NCBI RefSeq assembly: GCF_030867095.1
Contig: NC_081830.1
Location: 34,331,832 to 34,395,831, forward strand
DNA: 64,000 nt
Source of the DNA: Alligator mississippiensis
Taxonomy: Eukaryota > Chordata > Crocodylia > Alligatoridae
Direction of reading: 5' to 3'
The translations under genes and the position numbers were made by a program. Positions 1 through 11,588 of the stretch are shown here, one piece after another. Within the stretch, counting starts at the first letter, position 1, and every line of letters starts with the position of its first letter. The notes under the pieces were generated by a model that did no database searches, was not told the origin of the DNA, and saw only the letters and a list, made by a program, of their open reading frames with translations.

Positions 1-642
1 TCTTTACCGTCGCCTTCTCAGGAGCAACATAGCTTGTGCTCATTACTGCCATGGCCTTTGACCAGTACATATTAATCATCTGTCATTGCTTACACTATGT
101 AACAATCATGATCAAGAGAGTCTGTATTATATTAGCAGCCTGTATCTGGCAACTGGGTGCCATAACTTCCCTCATACACACACTACTCATGCTACCTCTA
201 GATTTCTGTGGACCCAACTTTATCCAGCTACTTCTGTGAGACCCCAGCACTTGTGGCAATATCCTGCAGCTCAGCTTACCTCAATGAAATCATGGCTTTA
301 ATGGCTGATATTTTTCTAGCCATGGTGAACATCTTGCTGGTCACCATGTCCTATGGCTTTATCATCAGGAGCATCCTGAAAATTCAGATCTCAGAAGGGA
401 AGCAAAAAAGCCTTTTCCACATGTTTCTCACATCTTATTGTTGTTGACTCTACTACTGCACCTTCATCTACACCTACATCTGGCCACCCTCCCACTACCC
501 CCTGGAGAAGGACAAGATGGTTGCTGTGCTCTACACGTTTATGACTCCTGTGCTGAATCCTCTGATCTACAGCTTGCGCAACAAGGAGGTCAAAATGGCC
601 TTGAGGAAAATCCTTACATTCTACAAGAGAGATTCTTATTGA
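1..642 (+). pseudogene. Olfactory receptor pseudogene, 5' end outside the window
   Basis: Class II olfactory receptor, a seven-helix odorant GPCR of the sensory neuron membrane. The window begins at about helix 3. Visible parts are the MAFDQY..C segment after helix 3 (family usual MAYDRYVAIC), FCGPNF at the second extracellular loop, ISCSSAYLNE before helix 5, [26 protein letters not shown] (helix 7 NPxxY region) and a stop at 640-642. It is broken: an in-frame TAG at 30-32, a frame change around 225-237 and a TGA at 445-447, after which the same frame continues to the natural end. The DRY arginine is replaced by Gln. The subfamily cannot be fixed from this part. High confidence that it is a dead OR; the N-terminal half was not seen. 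Confidence 0.9.
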
Positions 643-2129
643 CATCAGCAAACCACATGCTTTGTCATCTCATCATTTCTGTTCTGACCCCATGCCTCAT
701 GTGAAATGTTTTAATATCCTGCACTTCAGTGAACCCCAGTTGATGCATATCTTTAGAGCCTCTGAGTTTTTTATTATTTCAGTGCGATGGAATAATGATG
801 ACTTTTGTCCCTTGTACAAAATGATTTAAATGTTTTTTGTGAATATTACAGTTTTCTTTGTAAACCCATTAAGATTACGAGGCCATGATGTGTTACACTA
901 GATAAATTAAGGTACAGATTGTTGCACACTTTCCTTTAAATGCATGGTCAGAGTATCAGAGCATTATTTTTTCTCAATGGTTTGAAGAAAGACAATCTGT
1001 ATAAACCAGACTAAAGCAAGCCAAAGAAATCAACCACAGCCCCATTCTTTTCCTTTGTTCTCTATTTTCTGTATAACAATGTGACTCCAAAATATTTAAT
1101 ATATTTCAATACATATCTGAAAGTTTCATATTCCCACGTGTAGATCTTTGACAGATTCTTATAAAATTGTATTTATGAAAATTCCCCTTTTCATTCTCAT
1201 GTACAGCTTTTGTTTCTAGAATTGTGTCATCATCACAGATCGGGGTGTGGAAATGATATTTTTGGTGGGGGGGGTTAATTTTTATTTTTAATTGGTTTTT
1301 ATTTACTGCAGAAATACATTTATAACAACTACATACACATTGGTCCAAAATTTATATAAATCTCTCAGCCATAGTAACCAATAAAGTGAGTGGGAAAATG
1401 GACAAGAGTATAGCAAAAGATAAATAAGGAAAAGATTTAAGAACAAAGAGTAACAGTCCACTAAAGCTAATTTAGGATTTATTACCAAGATATTCCAAAA
1501 GAGTTTTCCTGGATAGTCTTATACTTTTCAAATCATTTACTCTGTGAACATGATTTTCTACATGGATGCTAATTTTGGCATTTTGTTACTTGTTAAGGGC
1601 TTTATTACACTTCATTTTGTTACTTATTAAGAGCTCCTGGAACTTTTAACCCCTGAGTTGTCGACACATTAATACCTGAAACTAGTTTTAAGCACACTTT
1701 AGGTGGTTTAAAGTTATGTCACTCCAGGGCAGGTTTATCTCTGATCTGTGTTACTCAACTTGTGTTCCATTAATGTGTGGCCACCCCCCACAAATGGACT
1801 GCTCAAGTTGCAGTCCTCCAGCATCCCAGGATTACATGTTCCCACCTCACCTTACTGTTCTGTGTGGACATACTTTCCTGAACTCTGCTTCCCAAAGGAA
1901 GATTTTAACACCAAACCAACTCCCCCTCTTGCCCCTGGGGTTGTTACCGTCTCATTTGTGGGGGTGCAACCCCATGCAAACAGTCTGCAGAACACATGCC
2001 AGCTAGGCAAGTCACAGGGCATGGGTGGGCGCACAAGTGGGGAGGGAGGGAGGGAGGGGGCATGGCAGGGAGAACAAGCCAAATTGGATTGGGTCCTCAT
2101 GAGCTGGGGCTGTCTTCCTAGGACAGGGG
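643..2129. other. Non-coding stretch without a recognised gene
   Basis: AT-rich up to about 1700, then GC-richer. Short open frames here lack any recognisable domain. The G-rich run GGTGGGGGGGG near 1264-1275 and the GGGA-rich run at 2040-2060 are simple sequence. Confidence 0.5.
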
Positions 2130-2520
2130 CAGTAGCTCCCCGAGGCACAATGTATACATGTGCACCAAGGACCACAGCTTTTTAAGCCAGGGCAGAGCAG
2201 ATCTGGGCTGGCAGGGGCTCAGGGGGTCAGTCCTGGGCTCCAGGTTGTAGATAGTGGAGGGACTGGCTAGGGCATGAGGGTGCTACTGTATGGGGCCAGC
2301 TGGCAGGCAGCTCCCATACTATAGCACCCTCATGCCCCAGCCAACTTGTCATCACCTACACATGTGTTTCAGTTCACTAAATGACTTCACTGTAGGATAG
2401 TACTTGTCCTGGACAGTAGTATCCTACAGAGTAGTTAATTAATTTACTATGCCCTAATGTGGGCGCACATGTAGCTGGTGACACTTTAATAAAGAGCTAA
2501 TAGTCAACTCCGTGTTGGCT
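2130..2520. mobile_element. MITE-like repeat with a strong internal hairpin
   Basis: The stretch shares its layout and several blocks with 52408-52875: GCACA..TATACATGTG, then AAGCCAGGGCAGAGCAG, then CATGTGTTTCAGT, then GTGACACTTTA, then GAGCTAAT.AGTCAACTCC. It is therefore one copy of an interspersed family. This copy carries a hairpin with ~30-bp arms at 2265-2294 and 2313-2342 (about 27 of 30 positions paired). No coding capacity. The left end is uncertain. Confidence 0.6.
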
Positions 2521-3341
2521 ACAAAGGACCAACTCACAGAATCGTAATAAATTTAGTTTATTTAATGTGATGTGAAGGTACCAATAAAATCATAAATGCA
2601 AACTTTGAGTTATGGGTGGTACTGGTCATTTTAGCACATACACACCCATGCACTCACTAATTCAAACCCATGTAGTATAGCATGTAGTGGCTGCTGTAGT
2701 GATTGTGAGCACTGGTGTCAGTATATCTACCTATCCAAGGCCCTGGAGTCTGCTGTTAATGGTTAGCTTCCTTCAAGGTGATGTCTTCTCCAGAAGGGGG
2801 TTGCCTGCTTGTCCTTCTGTCTTGGTAGGTCAGGTGTTGGATGACAGGGCGCCTCTGAGAGTCACGCTTCGCTGCCTTTTATCCATTTCTGGCAGACTTG
2901 TGTAATCTTCCGGCTTCATCTTGGCTACCTAGTCTGGATGTTGCTGTTTCACGTGGGTCTTGAGTAGTACCTGACAGCTGTTAGGCGGGGGGTGGGGGGG
3001 GTGTCTCTGCCCGCTGGGATCTGACGTTTCGGGAGTCCACCCTTGACTTATTGACTTAATGGCTGTATTGTCATGGGTTACAGGAATAGTCCATAGGGTG
3101 AGTGCTCAAGTTCCAGGAATCAGTTCTTTAGCTTGATTAGCTTAACATGGAGTTCCTTTGGCTAGGCTATTGTCCACTGATGATCATCATTCACTTGGAT
3201 TCACTCAACAGATTTTACCACTTTACAATTACAATTTCATTACAGTTTTAATAATGGTTCAGGGTGTAAGTTCATTCTACAGGGAGTACATTCCTTAAGA
3301 GTTTAAAAATATAAAATATAAAATAAAAAATCTTCTCTTTT

Positions 3342-3872
3342 CTAGGCTGAAAAGCCCCAGGTCCCTCAGGCTCTCCTTATATGGTTTGCCGTGCAAGTCC
3401 CCGATCATACGGGTGGTCCTTCTCTGGACTCTCATGAGTTTTACCATGTCCTTGTTGACGTGCAGCACCCAGTACTGGACTCAGTACTCCAGCTGCGGTC
3501 TCACCAGTGCTGAGTAGAGTGGAAGAATCACTTCCCTAGTTTTGCTGGAGATGCATCGGTTGATGCATGCCAGAGTATTATTACCCTGTTGGCTACAGCA
3601 TTGCACTGCCTGCTCATGTTCATCCTGTGGTCTGTTATTACCCCCAGGTCCCTTGCTGTGCTGACCAGTTTAGCATTGCCAAGCCTGTAGGTGTGTAGGG
3701 CATTTTTTATCCCCAGATGGAGCACTTTACATTTCTCAATGTTAAACTTTATTTGATTCTGATCCATTCAACTGGCTAACCTGTCTAGGTCCACCTGTAT
3801 CTTCAGTCCACGTTCAAGTGGTGTCACCCATAACTTGGTGTCATCCGCGAACTTGGCCAGTGAGCTCTTGTT
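3342..3872 (-). mobile_element. Old CR1 LINE fragment (RT C-terminal region)
   Basis: Read on the minus strand it gives the CR1 stretch KFNIEKCKVLHLGIKNALHT followed by a degenerate [18 protein letters not shown] segment, the same region as the younger copies at 11.5-14, 24.7-27.3 and 37.5-39.2 kb. It is truncated at both ends and clearly more diverged than those copies, so it is an older insertion. Confidence 0.85.
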
Positions 3873-5893
3873 CTATTTGAGGTTTCAAACTTAACATTTT
3901 ATACAACATTAATAAAACCTTTGTTTGCTGTCACAACAATTCAAAGTGACACCTGGTGGACAAAAGGGTGAACTACAAAAAAGTCACAGCCAGCTGGTGG
4001 AAAAAGGCTAATTATGAGTCTCTTGAATGCCTTTGTGTTTGCATGCAACAAATCCACGAACACAACTCTTTAAGTCCCAGTGAGCCAAACTGTACTATGT
4101 CCAAGAAGTTTTAATTAATGCACCAGAAAGACTTTTAAAGCATCTGGAAAACTCGCTTGTGCAAACAGTCATGCAGTTGCAGTGCAGAAAGGGGCAAAAA
4201 ACGTGTGTACAAACGCTCATTGAATTCCAGGGTTTTATATCAGTTTAAAGCTGATTGCTTCCCCCATTATTTCCCTCACTATACTTCTCTTCAGTATTTT
4301 GTTAAAGTCTGTTGAAGGCAGGAAGTCAGAAAGGAAGGATTGTCACCATGATTAAATAAAAGCCATCCTATTTCAAGATATCATAACCTCATTTTTAGTT
4401 TCTCATATACCATGAATAAATAAATATGTTTTGTCTAAATGTCTTTTTTTGACTAAGCACCTGATTTCATCTTTACTAGTGTTAATCTGGAGTTAATTTA
4501 TTAACAGTTATGAATGTGCATTACTTTCAGGCTTGCACAAGTGACCTAATAAGGTACCCACATCTACATCCAAAAGTTGCCTCAAACAAGCTACCTGTCC
4601 ATCTGCCTTTCTAATTTATCACCCGCTCACAGTTCTCAAATCTCCTCTCTACCCCACATGTTTCTTTCCCTTAAGCTTTTAAGCAAATTCATTTTCTGTC
4701 TATTTTCAGTATATTCATCACCGTAGTAACCACAAATTGGAAACAGTGATTTATTTTCTAAAGGTCTTCTGTTTACACTTTTCCCCAAATAAAATTAAAA
4801 TCAGTTTCATTGGCAAGGCATATCTGAAGATCTCTATTTCCATATGCACATTCAAGGAATCATGACTCTTTCTTTCTCCAGACTCTTACCTGGCCTTCCT
4901 TTCCTCTTATGCTCTTCTTTATGGCTCAAAATATCCTGAAACCTTGGGTTCTTGCAGGATCCTGAGACATATGGGCTGTGGTAGTTTTGCTACCATAGGG
5001 ACTTCCCATGTTGGACCGATTCAAAGACTAGTTGATAGGCTAAGAAATGAAGCAGTGGTCCTCAAGTTTGGTGGTAGGGCACATTTTTGGTCACAGCATT
5101 ATATTAAAGGTAAGAGTAAGATTAGTTACATACATTTTTATTTTGGAAAGAAGACTTAGAAATTATAATGATAATGATCATCATCATAACCACCACCACC
5201 ATCACCACCATCATCAGCTTATTTTATTTCATTTTCACAGTTACCATATCATAGCAAAGCTGATCTTCTCTGTCATTGTAGTCTTAAAGTCAGTTCTTAT
5301 AATTAGTCTTTTTCTCATTTCTTACTCTTTGTTGCCATCAAATGACTATGCCATGTAAAGAAAGAATTTCTTTGATATTGAGAGGCAAGGATTTTTGTGG
5401 AAGATATCTTTTAGTGAACAAACTGCATGGTTGAGATAGACTTAGACAAGCTTCTGAATACCGAATATTCTTCTTCAGGTCTTCCCTGATTTTTCTGGAC
5501 CATCTCAGATTTGGGGTTGTACTGCTGGGGAATTAGTCAAATGGGATTTTTGTCCTCTATTTTGAACACAGGTCCTGAACTGGTGCAAGGTGATGTTTTG
5601 ATGATGCTGTTACCAGCTCTGCAACTAAGTGCCATCAATTTCAGGGATGCTTATAAATGTCTGCAGAATTTCCAAAATTATACTTCCTGAATCTTGGTTG
5701 ATGTACCAAACTGATGCATTCAAAATTTGAACAAACTCTTATGCTAGAATTCTGTTTCCCTTTTTATGTCCAGAGGGGCAGTTTTCTATGTGTTTATTTG
5801 GCTGGTTTTGGTCTCTGCTTTACACTTTGGCTCCATAAACCTGACCTAATGGATTATGCATGTAGGAAGCTGGGTAAGTTCTGGAGAAAGTAA
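3873..5893. other. Non-coding stretch without a recognised gene
   Basis: AT-rich sequence with no supported gene. It contains one triplet microsatellite, listed separately. Confidence 0.4.
5164..5216 (+). repeat. (CAY)n / (ATC)n triplet microsatellite
   Basis: Runs of CAT and CAC triplets after an AATGATAATGATC lead. In one frame this reads as polyhistidine, but the surrounding frame has no other protein feature, so it is simple sequence. Confidence 0.85.
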
Positions 5894-6064
5894 TTGGAGG
5901 GGGGGAGGAGGACCTTTCTGTATTTTGGCCCAATAACTAAATTAAAAAAACTGAAATCAGTCATCTGGACCCACAGCAAGACACCTTACATTTTTGGCTA
6001 CAGCACACCTGTTATGCACTACAGTTCACCTAGGAAGCAAGAGATCCAGGTTCACCCTCAAATA

Positions 6065-6175
6065 CCTGAATTCTAACGTCCTCCTTGCATAGAAGGGATG
6101 TGAACCGACAATACACACTTTCCTCAACATAGTGCTGTAACTATCATGCCACAAGTCAGGCATTAGCCAATGCCC
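6065..6175 (-). repeat. tRNA-headed SINE relic (tentative)
   Basis: On the minus strand it has a tRNA-like head: GCATGATAGTTACAGCAC resembles a pol III A box region, and GGTTCACATCCC about 40 bases later resembles a B box. A second B-box-like GGTTCACCCTC lies on the plus strand near 6050. Heavily diverged, not a functional tRNA. Confidence 0.4.
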
Positions 6176-6474
6176 TCTCCAGTACTCTTTTTGAAATTAA
6201 GATAGGGCTTCTTGCATTTAATAGCCTTTCGATAAAATGAATGGTGGGGAGCATAATGAAAATGCTTCTTTCCCATTGCAAGCAAGGGTTCTGATTACAA
6301 ATGAAGGACTATCCCCTTCTAAGCCACCATCTTTCTCACTCAGATGCACGTCATCACATTTGCTCTCTTTCTTCTGGCCCCACATAGCTCTCCGTCTTGG
6401 CTACCCAGCTTACTGGGGCCAGCTTCAAAAGTAGAGACAGAGAGGCCCCTGGAAAATGCCTGATCTGTAACTAC

Positions 6475-6602
6475 TAAAGTGCTATATGAAAAATGTGGTT
6501 TATGTGGGTTCAAACCTCATCTGTGCAAGGGGAGTTTTAAACCCAAGTCACTGGCTTCCTAGCTGAATCTCTTAACCACTTAGCTTTCCTGTCTAAAACA
6601 TG
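6475..6602 (-). repeat. tRNA-headed SINE relic (tentative)
   Basis: Minus strand reads GCTAAGTGGTTAAGAGATTC, an A-box-like tRNA start, followed by GGGTTTAAAACTCC, a B-box-like element, then a second GGTTTGAACCCACAT. This is the layout of a tRNA-derived SINE head. No intact cloverleaf is evident. A similar head on the plus strand lies near 9285-9340 (TAGTGGCTAGGGCAC .. GGGAGACCCAGATT). Confidence 0.45.
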
Positions 6603-6618
6603 GGAAGGGTCCTTCTTT

Positions 6619-6925
6619 GGGTGGCCATCATAGATGACTTTCTGGTTTTCTGCTACTCTGTCCTCTGTCCTCTATTGATCTGAAACCCAACGCCTTTATG
6701 TCCTCTATTTTTCTCTTCAAGAAAAATAGAAAGGACATAAAGGTGTTGGGTTTTGTATCAATAGAGGACAGAGTAACAGAAAACCGGAATGTTGTCTATG
6801 ATGACCACCCTAGCAAGGAACCTTCCCAGGCTTTTGAAGAGAAAAATAGAGGACATAAAGGTGTCAGGTTTCGTATCAATAGAGGACAGAGGACAACTGG
6901 ACTGTCCTCTATGATGGTCATCCTA
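6619..6925. repeat. Fold-back cluster: one ~95-bp unit and two inverted copies
   Basis: Unit 6619-6715 begins GGGTGGCCATCATAGATG and contains CCTCTATTGATCTGAAACCC and CCTTTATGTCCTCTATTTTT. It is followed at once by an inverted copy ending in GATGACCACCC at 6810. A further copy in the same inverted orientation (6838-6925) ends in GATGGTCATCCTA. The first pair would form a near-perfect hairpin. Probably a MITE; the superfamily was not determined. Confidence 0.8.
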
Positions 6926-7194
6926 CTTTTTGCCGACTTCTAGCTCTCCAAAGTTTAACATCAGCTGCCTACAAGTTTCTGGTTGTCTAATTTCTCAGGC
7001 TTGGGCACTGTCTCAAGGGACATGCATAGATAGCTGTGTATGTACTCGGGCAATGTATAGCTTGCTGGTGGAGAAACAGAATTGGAACCTGTGTGCAGGC
7101 ACATTTTTGGAACTTACCTGGCTAAAAAGACTACTAGTTAGATGTTCAAAGGGAAACAGAATTCCACTCTGTGTCTTGGCAACCCAAAAACAAG

Positions 7195-8810
7195 TATTTG
7201 GGGTTGTTTTTTTTCTTATTGATTTATCCAGAAGTATAGCACATAGGCCCAGATCCAGGCAATGCTGAAATCAATGGTGCATTTGGGCTTTGATATGAGT
7301 GGGATAACATCTTGGAGTCATTGTTTGGTGTTGCTATATCTTTGTGGGTAGTGAAAGGCTTCCATTTTCTGTGGTACCTGATTACTCCATAAATGGTGTT
7401 ATATACAACTTCATACATTTTTTTCTAGATACTTGCATAGCCCTCCTCACCCTAGTGTTTATTTCCTTAAATGTCACAACACTCTAGAAGTTTGGCTTGT
7501 GTTATTTTGCTCATGAAAAAACTGAGGCACAAGATTTGAGAGAGATTAAGATTTGAGATTAAGAGTCTGGTGAAAAATTACAATGGGAGATTATGCCTTC
7601 ATCTGAGCTACACATATCCATGCCATGTGGCCTTTTAGACTTTAGTACATTTATGGGTTATATATATCTACCTCCTATGGCTTTTGATCATGTATATATT
7701 GTAACTATTAACTCCAACTGAGCTAGGACTGATTCACATCTTTAAATGAGATGTTTCAAGGCTGCCTAAATATATTTGAGATTTGGATCTAAATGACTTA
7801 GAATACTAATTTGCATTACTAAAAATGAATGAGGCCTAGATTTTTTAAGGTATTTCTATACCTAAAGATGCTTTTAGAAGCACTTAAACCAGTCAAGTTA
7901 ACTATTTCCCTTTTAAATTATTAGACATTTGGTGATCAAGTATCTTAGGCTTCACAAAAATCTTCGCTTAAATCATTTTGAATCTTTCTTTTAATGGTCA
8001 TTGGACAGCTTTCATTCCCACGGAGTTCACTGAGGAATGCACTTGTATATCTATTTTAAATATAGTGTAGCTAGAATAACTCTGAACCTCCTAATAACTA
8101 TGAAATTATGACATCCTCATTCTTCACTCACATCACAAGTATCTTTCCCATTCTAAAGCAATAACTTCTTCCATTCAATTTCTATTAAAGTTGCCTATGT
8201 ATAATTTCTTACCCTTTGCTGCCATCTAGTGATCTTTCAATATAAGAATAACTTGCTTGATAGTATCTATATTTTCCATCTTTTCTCTGTACTATTTATC
8301 TATTATCAGTTGCCAAAAGCTTCCTATTGATCTATCCACACTCCAAACTACTGGGAACTCACTAGCTACTTGGAATTGGGAATGCTCCCTAGCGTTACAG
8401 TATCCAAGAGTTTTGCTTTATTCTTATTAATTCAACATCAAATATAGCATGTAGGTCCAAATCCTGGTAACCTCAAACCTCAAACTCAAAGGGAGTTTGG
8501 CTCTGATTTCAGTGAGATAAGGTTTTGAGGACATTGTTTTGGACTGTAATATTATCTAGGTAGCAAAATGCTTCCCATCTCTGGTATCTCTATACATAAT
8601 GATACATTTAACCACAAATAATTCATAAGGCGTGGGGAAATATCTTTGCTAGGTAGCTACATAGGCTTCCTCACCTGCAATATCTATTAACTATACTGTC
8701 ACAACACTGTGCTTTGGTAAAGTGATGCTACTGTCCCTCTTCATAGATAGAGAAACTGAGGCACAGGCAGTTTAAGTGACTCCTGAAAAAGACCAATAGA
8801 ACTAGAAAAA
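7195..8810. repeat. Two diverged copies of one repeat, about 1.2 kb apart
   Basis: 7195-7560 and 8405-8790 align in order: TATAGCA..TAGG.CC.AATCC.G, then a GGGATAA/GAGATAAGG block, then ATTGTTTGG/ATTGTTTTGG, then TTGC.TAG.TAGC..CATAG.C..CCTCACC, then TGTCACAACACT, then AAACTGAGGCACA. The last block resembles the MIR/CORE-SINE consensus. Either an old tandem duplication or two copies of one dispersed family. No coding potential. Confidence 0.55.
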
Positions 8811-11588
8811 AGTAAATCACTTGGTGATCAGGCCTATTCCTCCACAGATGCCAAATGTAGCTACACCGCATGCAGATGTGGCTCCACTGACTGCAGTGCA
8901 GCTAGGACTGATTTACAGCTACTGGGGACTTGGCTCATTGATTACAACTCAGTATGGCCAATTTAGACCAGCTAAGGATCTGCCTTACAGCCATTAAAAC
9001 CAAACTTGGTCATAACTGCCTAGGGGGTCTGAGTACATACTTCCCATTCATTTTAATGAGAAAACATAAACCTGTGTGTCATGTTCAGAGGTAAATATCA
9101 TTACCATTGCATTTTTTTAAAACAAGCAAGCTCAGTAGAATGACACTGTGGCTGAGCAGCTGAGCAGCAAAACAGGATCTCCCAGGTACACATATTATGC
9201 TGGGCAGGTCACAAAATATTAGTCACAGAAAAGAGACAACTAGCCAGTACTGGAGGATGACCTGGCTTTCTAAGTCCAAGTGTCTAGTGGCTAGGGCACT
9301 TTTTGAGAGAATGGGAGACCCAGATTGTAGAGCTTCCCTAGACAGAACACACTTTAGGAATTAACCTGCCTCTTTTCATACTCTTCCTTTGAAGACGATA
9401 CCCCCCTTCATCCCCAAGTAGCTAAGAGGGAGATATGCAAGGCCAGAGCATGCCAAGGGGTATGTGGCTATGTGAGATGGGTATGCTCCCTTCACCTCTG
9501 CCCACACCCCTAAGGGGACCTTTAGTTCTAGCCTTGGATATTACTCCTAGTGGAATTGAAACTTCACCATTTTCTTTCTTTCTTCCCACCTACCCCCACC
9601 CCCAATGAACAGGAAAATAGGAAAAGGGCCAGCTTCAAGAAGAAGGCTGGAAAGAGGCCTGGGTAGTCTGAACTAGCAAGCTGAATCATTTAGTTTGTGA
9701 TACCAAGTAGTGGAGCCTACATGGAGGTGCTCTTTTCCTGCCTGACAGAAATCCATAAATACCATAGAGAACTTGTTATCAGCATGAGATCAAAACATTA
9801 CTTTTGTAGCATGCTGTTTTACCCTGATTGAAAATTACACTCCCTTTGGTTCCCCGCCCCCCAAAACACAAACGGACAGTTCTAGGATATACCAAGGTCT
9901 TAACTCAGTTATGGCCAACATGTTAAAATTGTAAGGTATGTAGCTAATATTAAGTAAATAGCATGATTTACCAGATAGATGCCAGAATTTTTTTGAATTT
10001 CCCATCCACTCCACTCATTTCGTAACTATTTTTTTATGGCAGTTGCATACATCTCAGAATGCGCTTTTACTATTTTACATGTGGGGCACAGAATGGGACA
10101 GGTAAAAAAATGTAAAGCTCCTCAAGTCTCAGATAGCCAAAAGTATTTAGGCAGCTACTTTCCGATTTCACCCAAAATTAGGAGACTAAATACTTTTGAC
10201 CGTCTTGGCCTAAAGCAGTGGTTTTCAGCTTCTCATATGCAGATCCTTTAAACCAGCAGTTCTCAACCTTTCGGACCTTACATCCCACCAACCATTTTGT
10301 CAAAAAACCCTTGTCCCATCATGATTAAAATAAAACCCCACTTTTCCCAAGAAGTTTATTTTTACGTTCACATGGATTATAGTATTATATTGATCATTAA
10401 TGGAAATTTTTAAGGATATTAAAAATTAAAAATTGCAATAATTTTGTTGAGAATAAGTTTTATTGCTATAATTGTAAAAAGAAAAAAAATCTATTAGCAG
10501 AAATTACATGATAACTTAGTCATTAGTGAGAAGCCTGTGGTGTTGTTTCATTGGCAAGCATGTCAATTCTTGGGGTAATGTTTGAAATAGTGACTTGAAG
10601 AGCTGCTTCAGGTTGAAGACGGTTTCTTTTCTTCATTTTTATAGTTGCCATGGCAGAGAAGGCTTGCTCACAAAGATATGTGGAAGAAAAGGGTAGTAGT
10701 TTCTTAATAGCTTTTTCGCTAAGTTGTTCATATTCTGTCTTCACTTTAAACCAAAATGTATCCAAAGGAAGACTCTTGAATAATTCTTTCAATGACAGAT
10801 CTCTTGCTAATTCAATGAGACTACCCTCCTCTGAGACTGAAAGTGACAGCTTATTTGTTTCACTGCCAGAGTAAATGAATGGATCCATTACCCACAAAAA
10901 TCCAATCTGAGGATCATCTTCAGCTGGAAAATATTCATTAAATTTGGCCTCAAGCTTACCCAGATGTTTTGAAACAAGCTTAGTAATATTATGGATGTCA
11001 CATTCAATGTTTTCTGCTACATCTGCAAAGCAATGAAACATATAAAATATTCCCTCATCAACCCTTTTTTTCCAAACAACCAATTTATTTTTGAAAGATT
11101 CTATCTTGGTTGCAAGATGGAAGGATGAAGTCAATGGATTTTGCAGGGGCCCAAATAGATCAGGGGCAATTTCTTTGCTTGCAAGCATTTTGCAATGGAT
11201 CATACAGTGTGTAACTTGCAAATCAGAATTTGCAACTTTGCAAAGTCTTGCAGTGACCCCAGAGTGCACACCTGTCATTGCACCAGTGCCATCAGTACAA
11301 AGACCCACAACACGTTTCCAGTCCAGGCTGTCTTTTGAAAATACTTATCAATAAAGCAGAATATCTTTGAACCTGTTCTTTGTGTGGACATATTCTGAAC
11401 CATAAAAACATCCTCAAGCACTTTCTCTTCATTGACATATTGAACAAATCCTGTCAAAATTGCACTGCTCAAGACATCTCTGGATTAAGTCATAGATTCA
11501 TATTCATAGTCATAGATGTTAGTGTCGGAAGGGACCTCAATAGATCATCGAGTCCGACCCCCTGCATAAGCAGGAAAGAGTGCTGGGT

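Noticed and set aside
5047-5358. Frame with a run of histidines
   Set aside because: Produced by a CAT/CAC microsatellite; no other protein feature and no conservation argument.
6065-6602. tRNA-like heads considered as tRNA genes
   Set aside because: A and B boxes are present in outline but no cloverleaf with acceptor stem and anticodon arm could be made; they fit SINE relics better.
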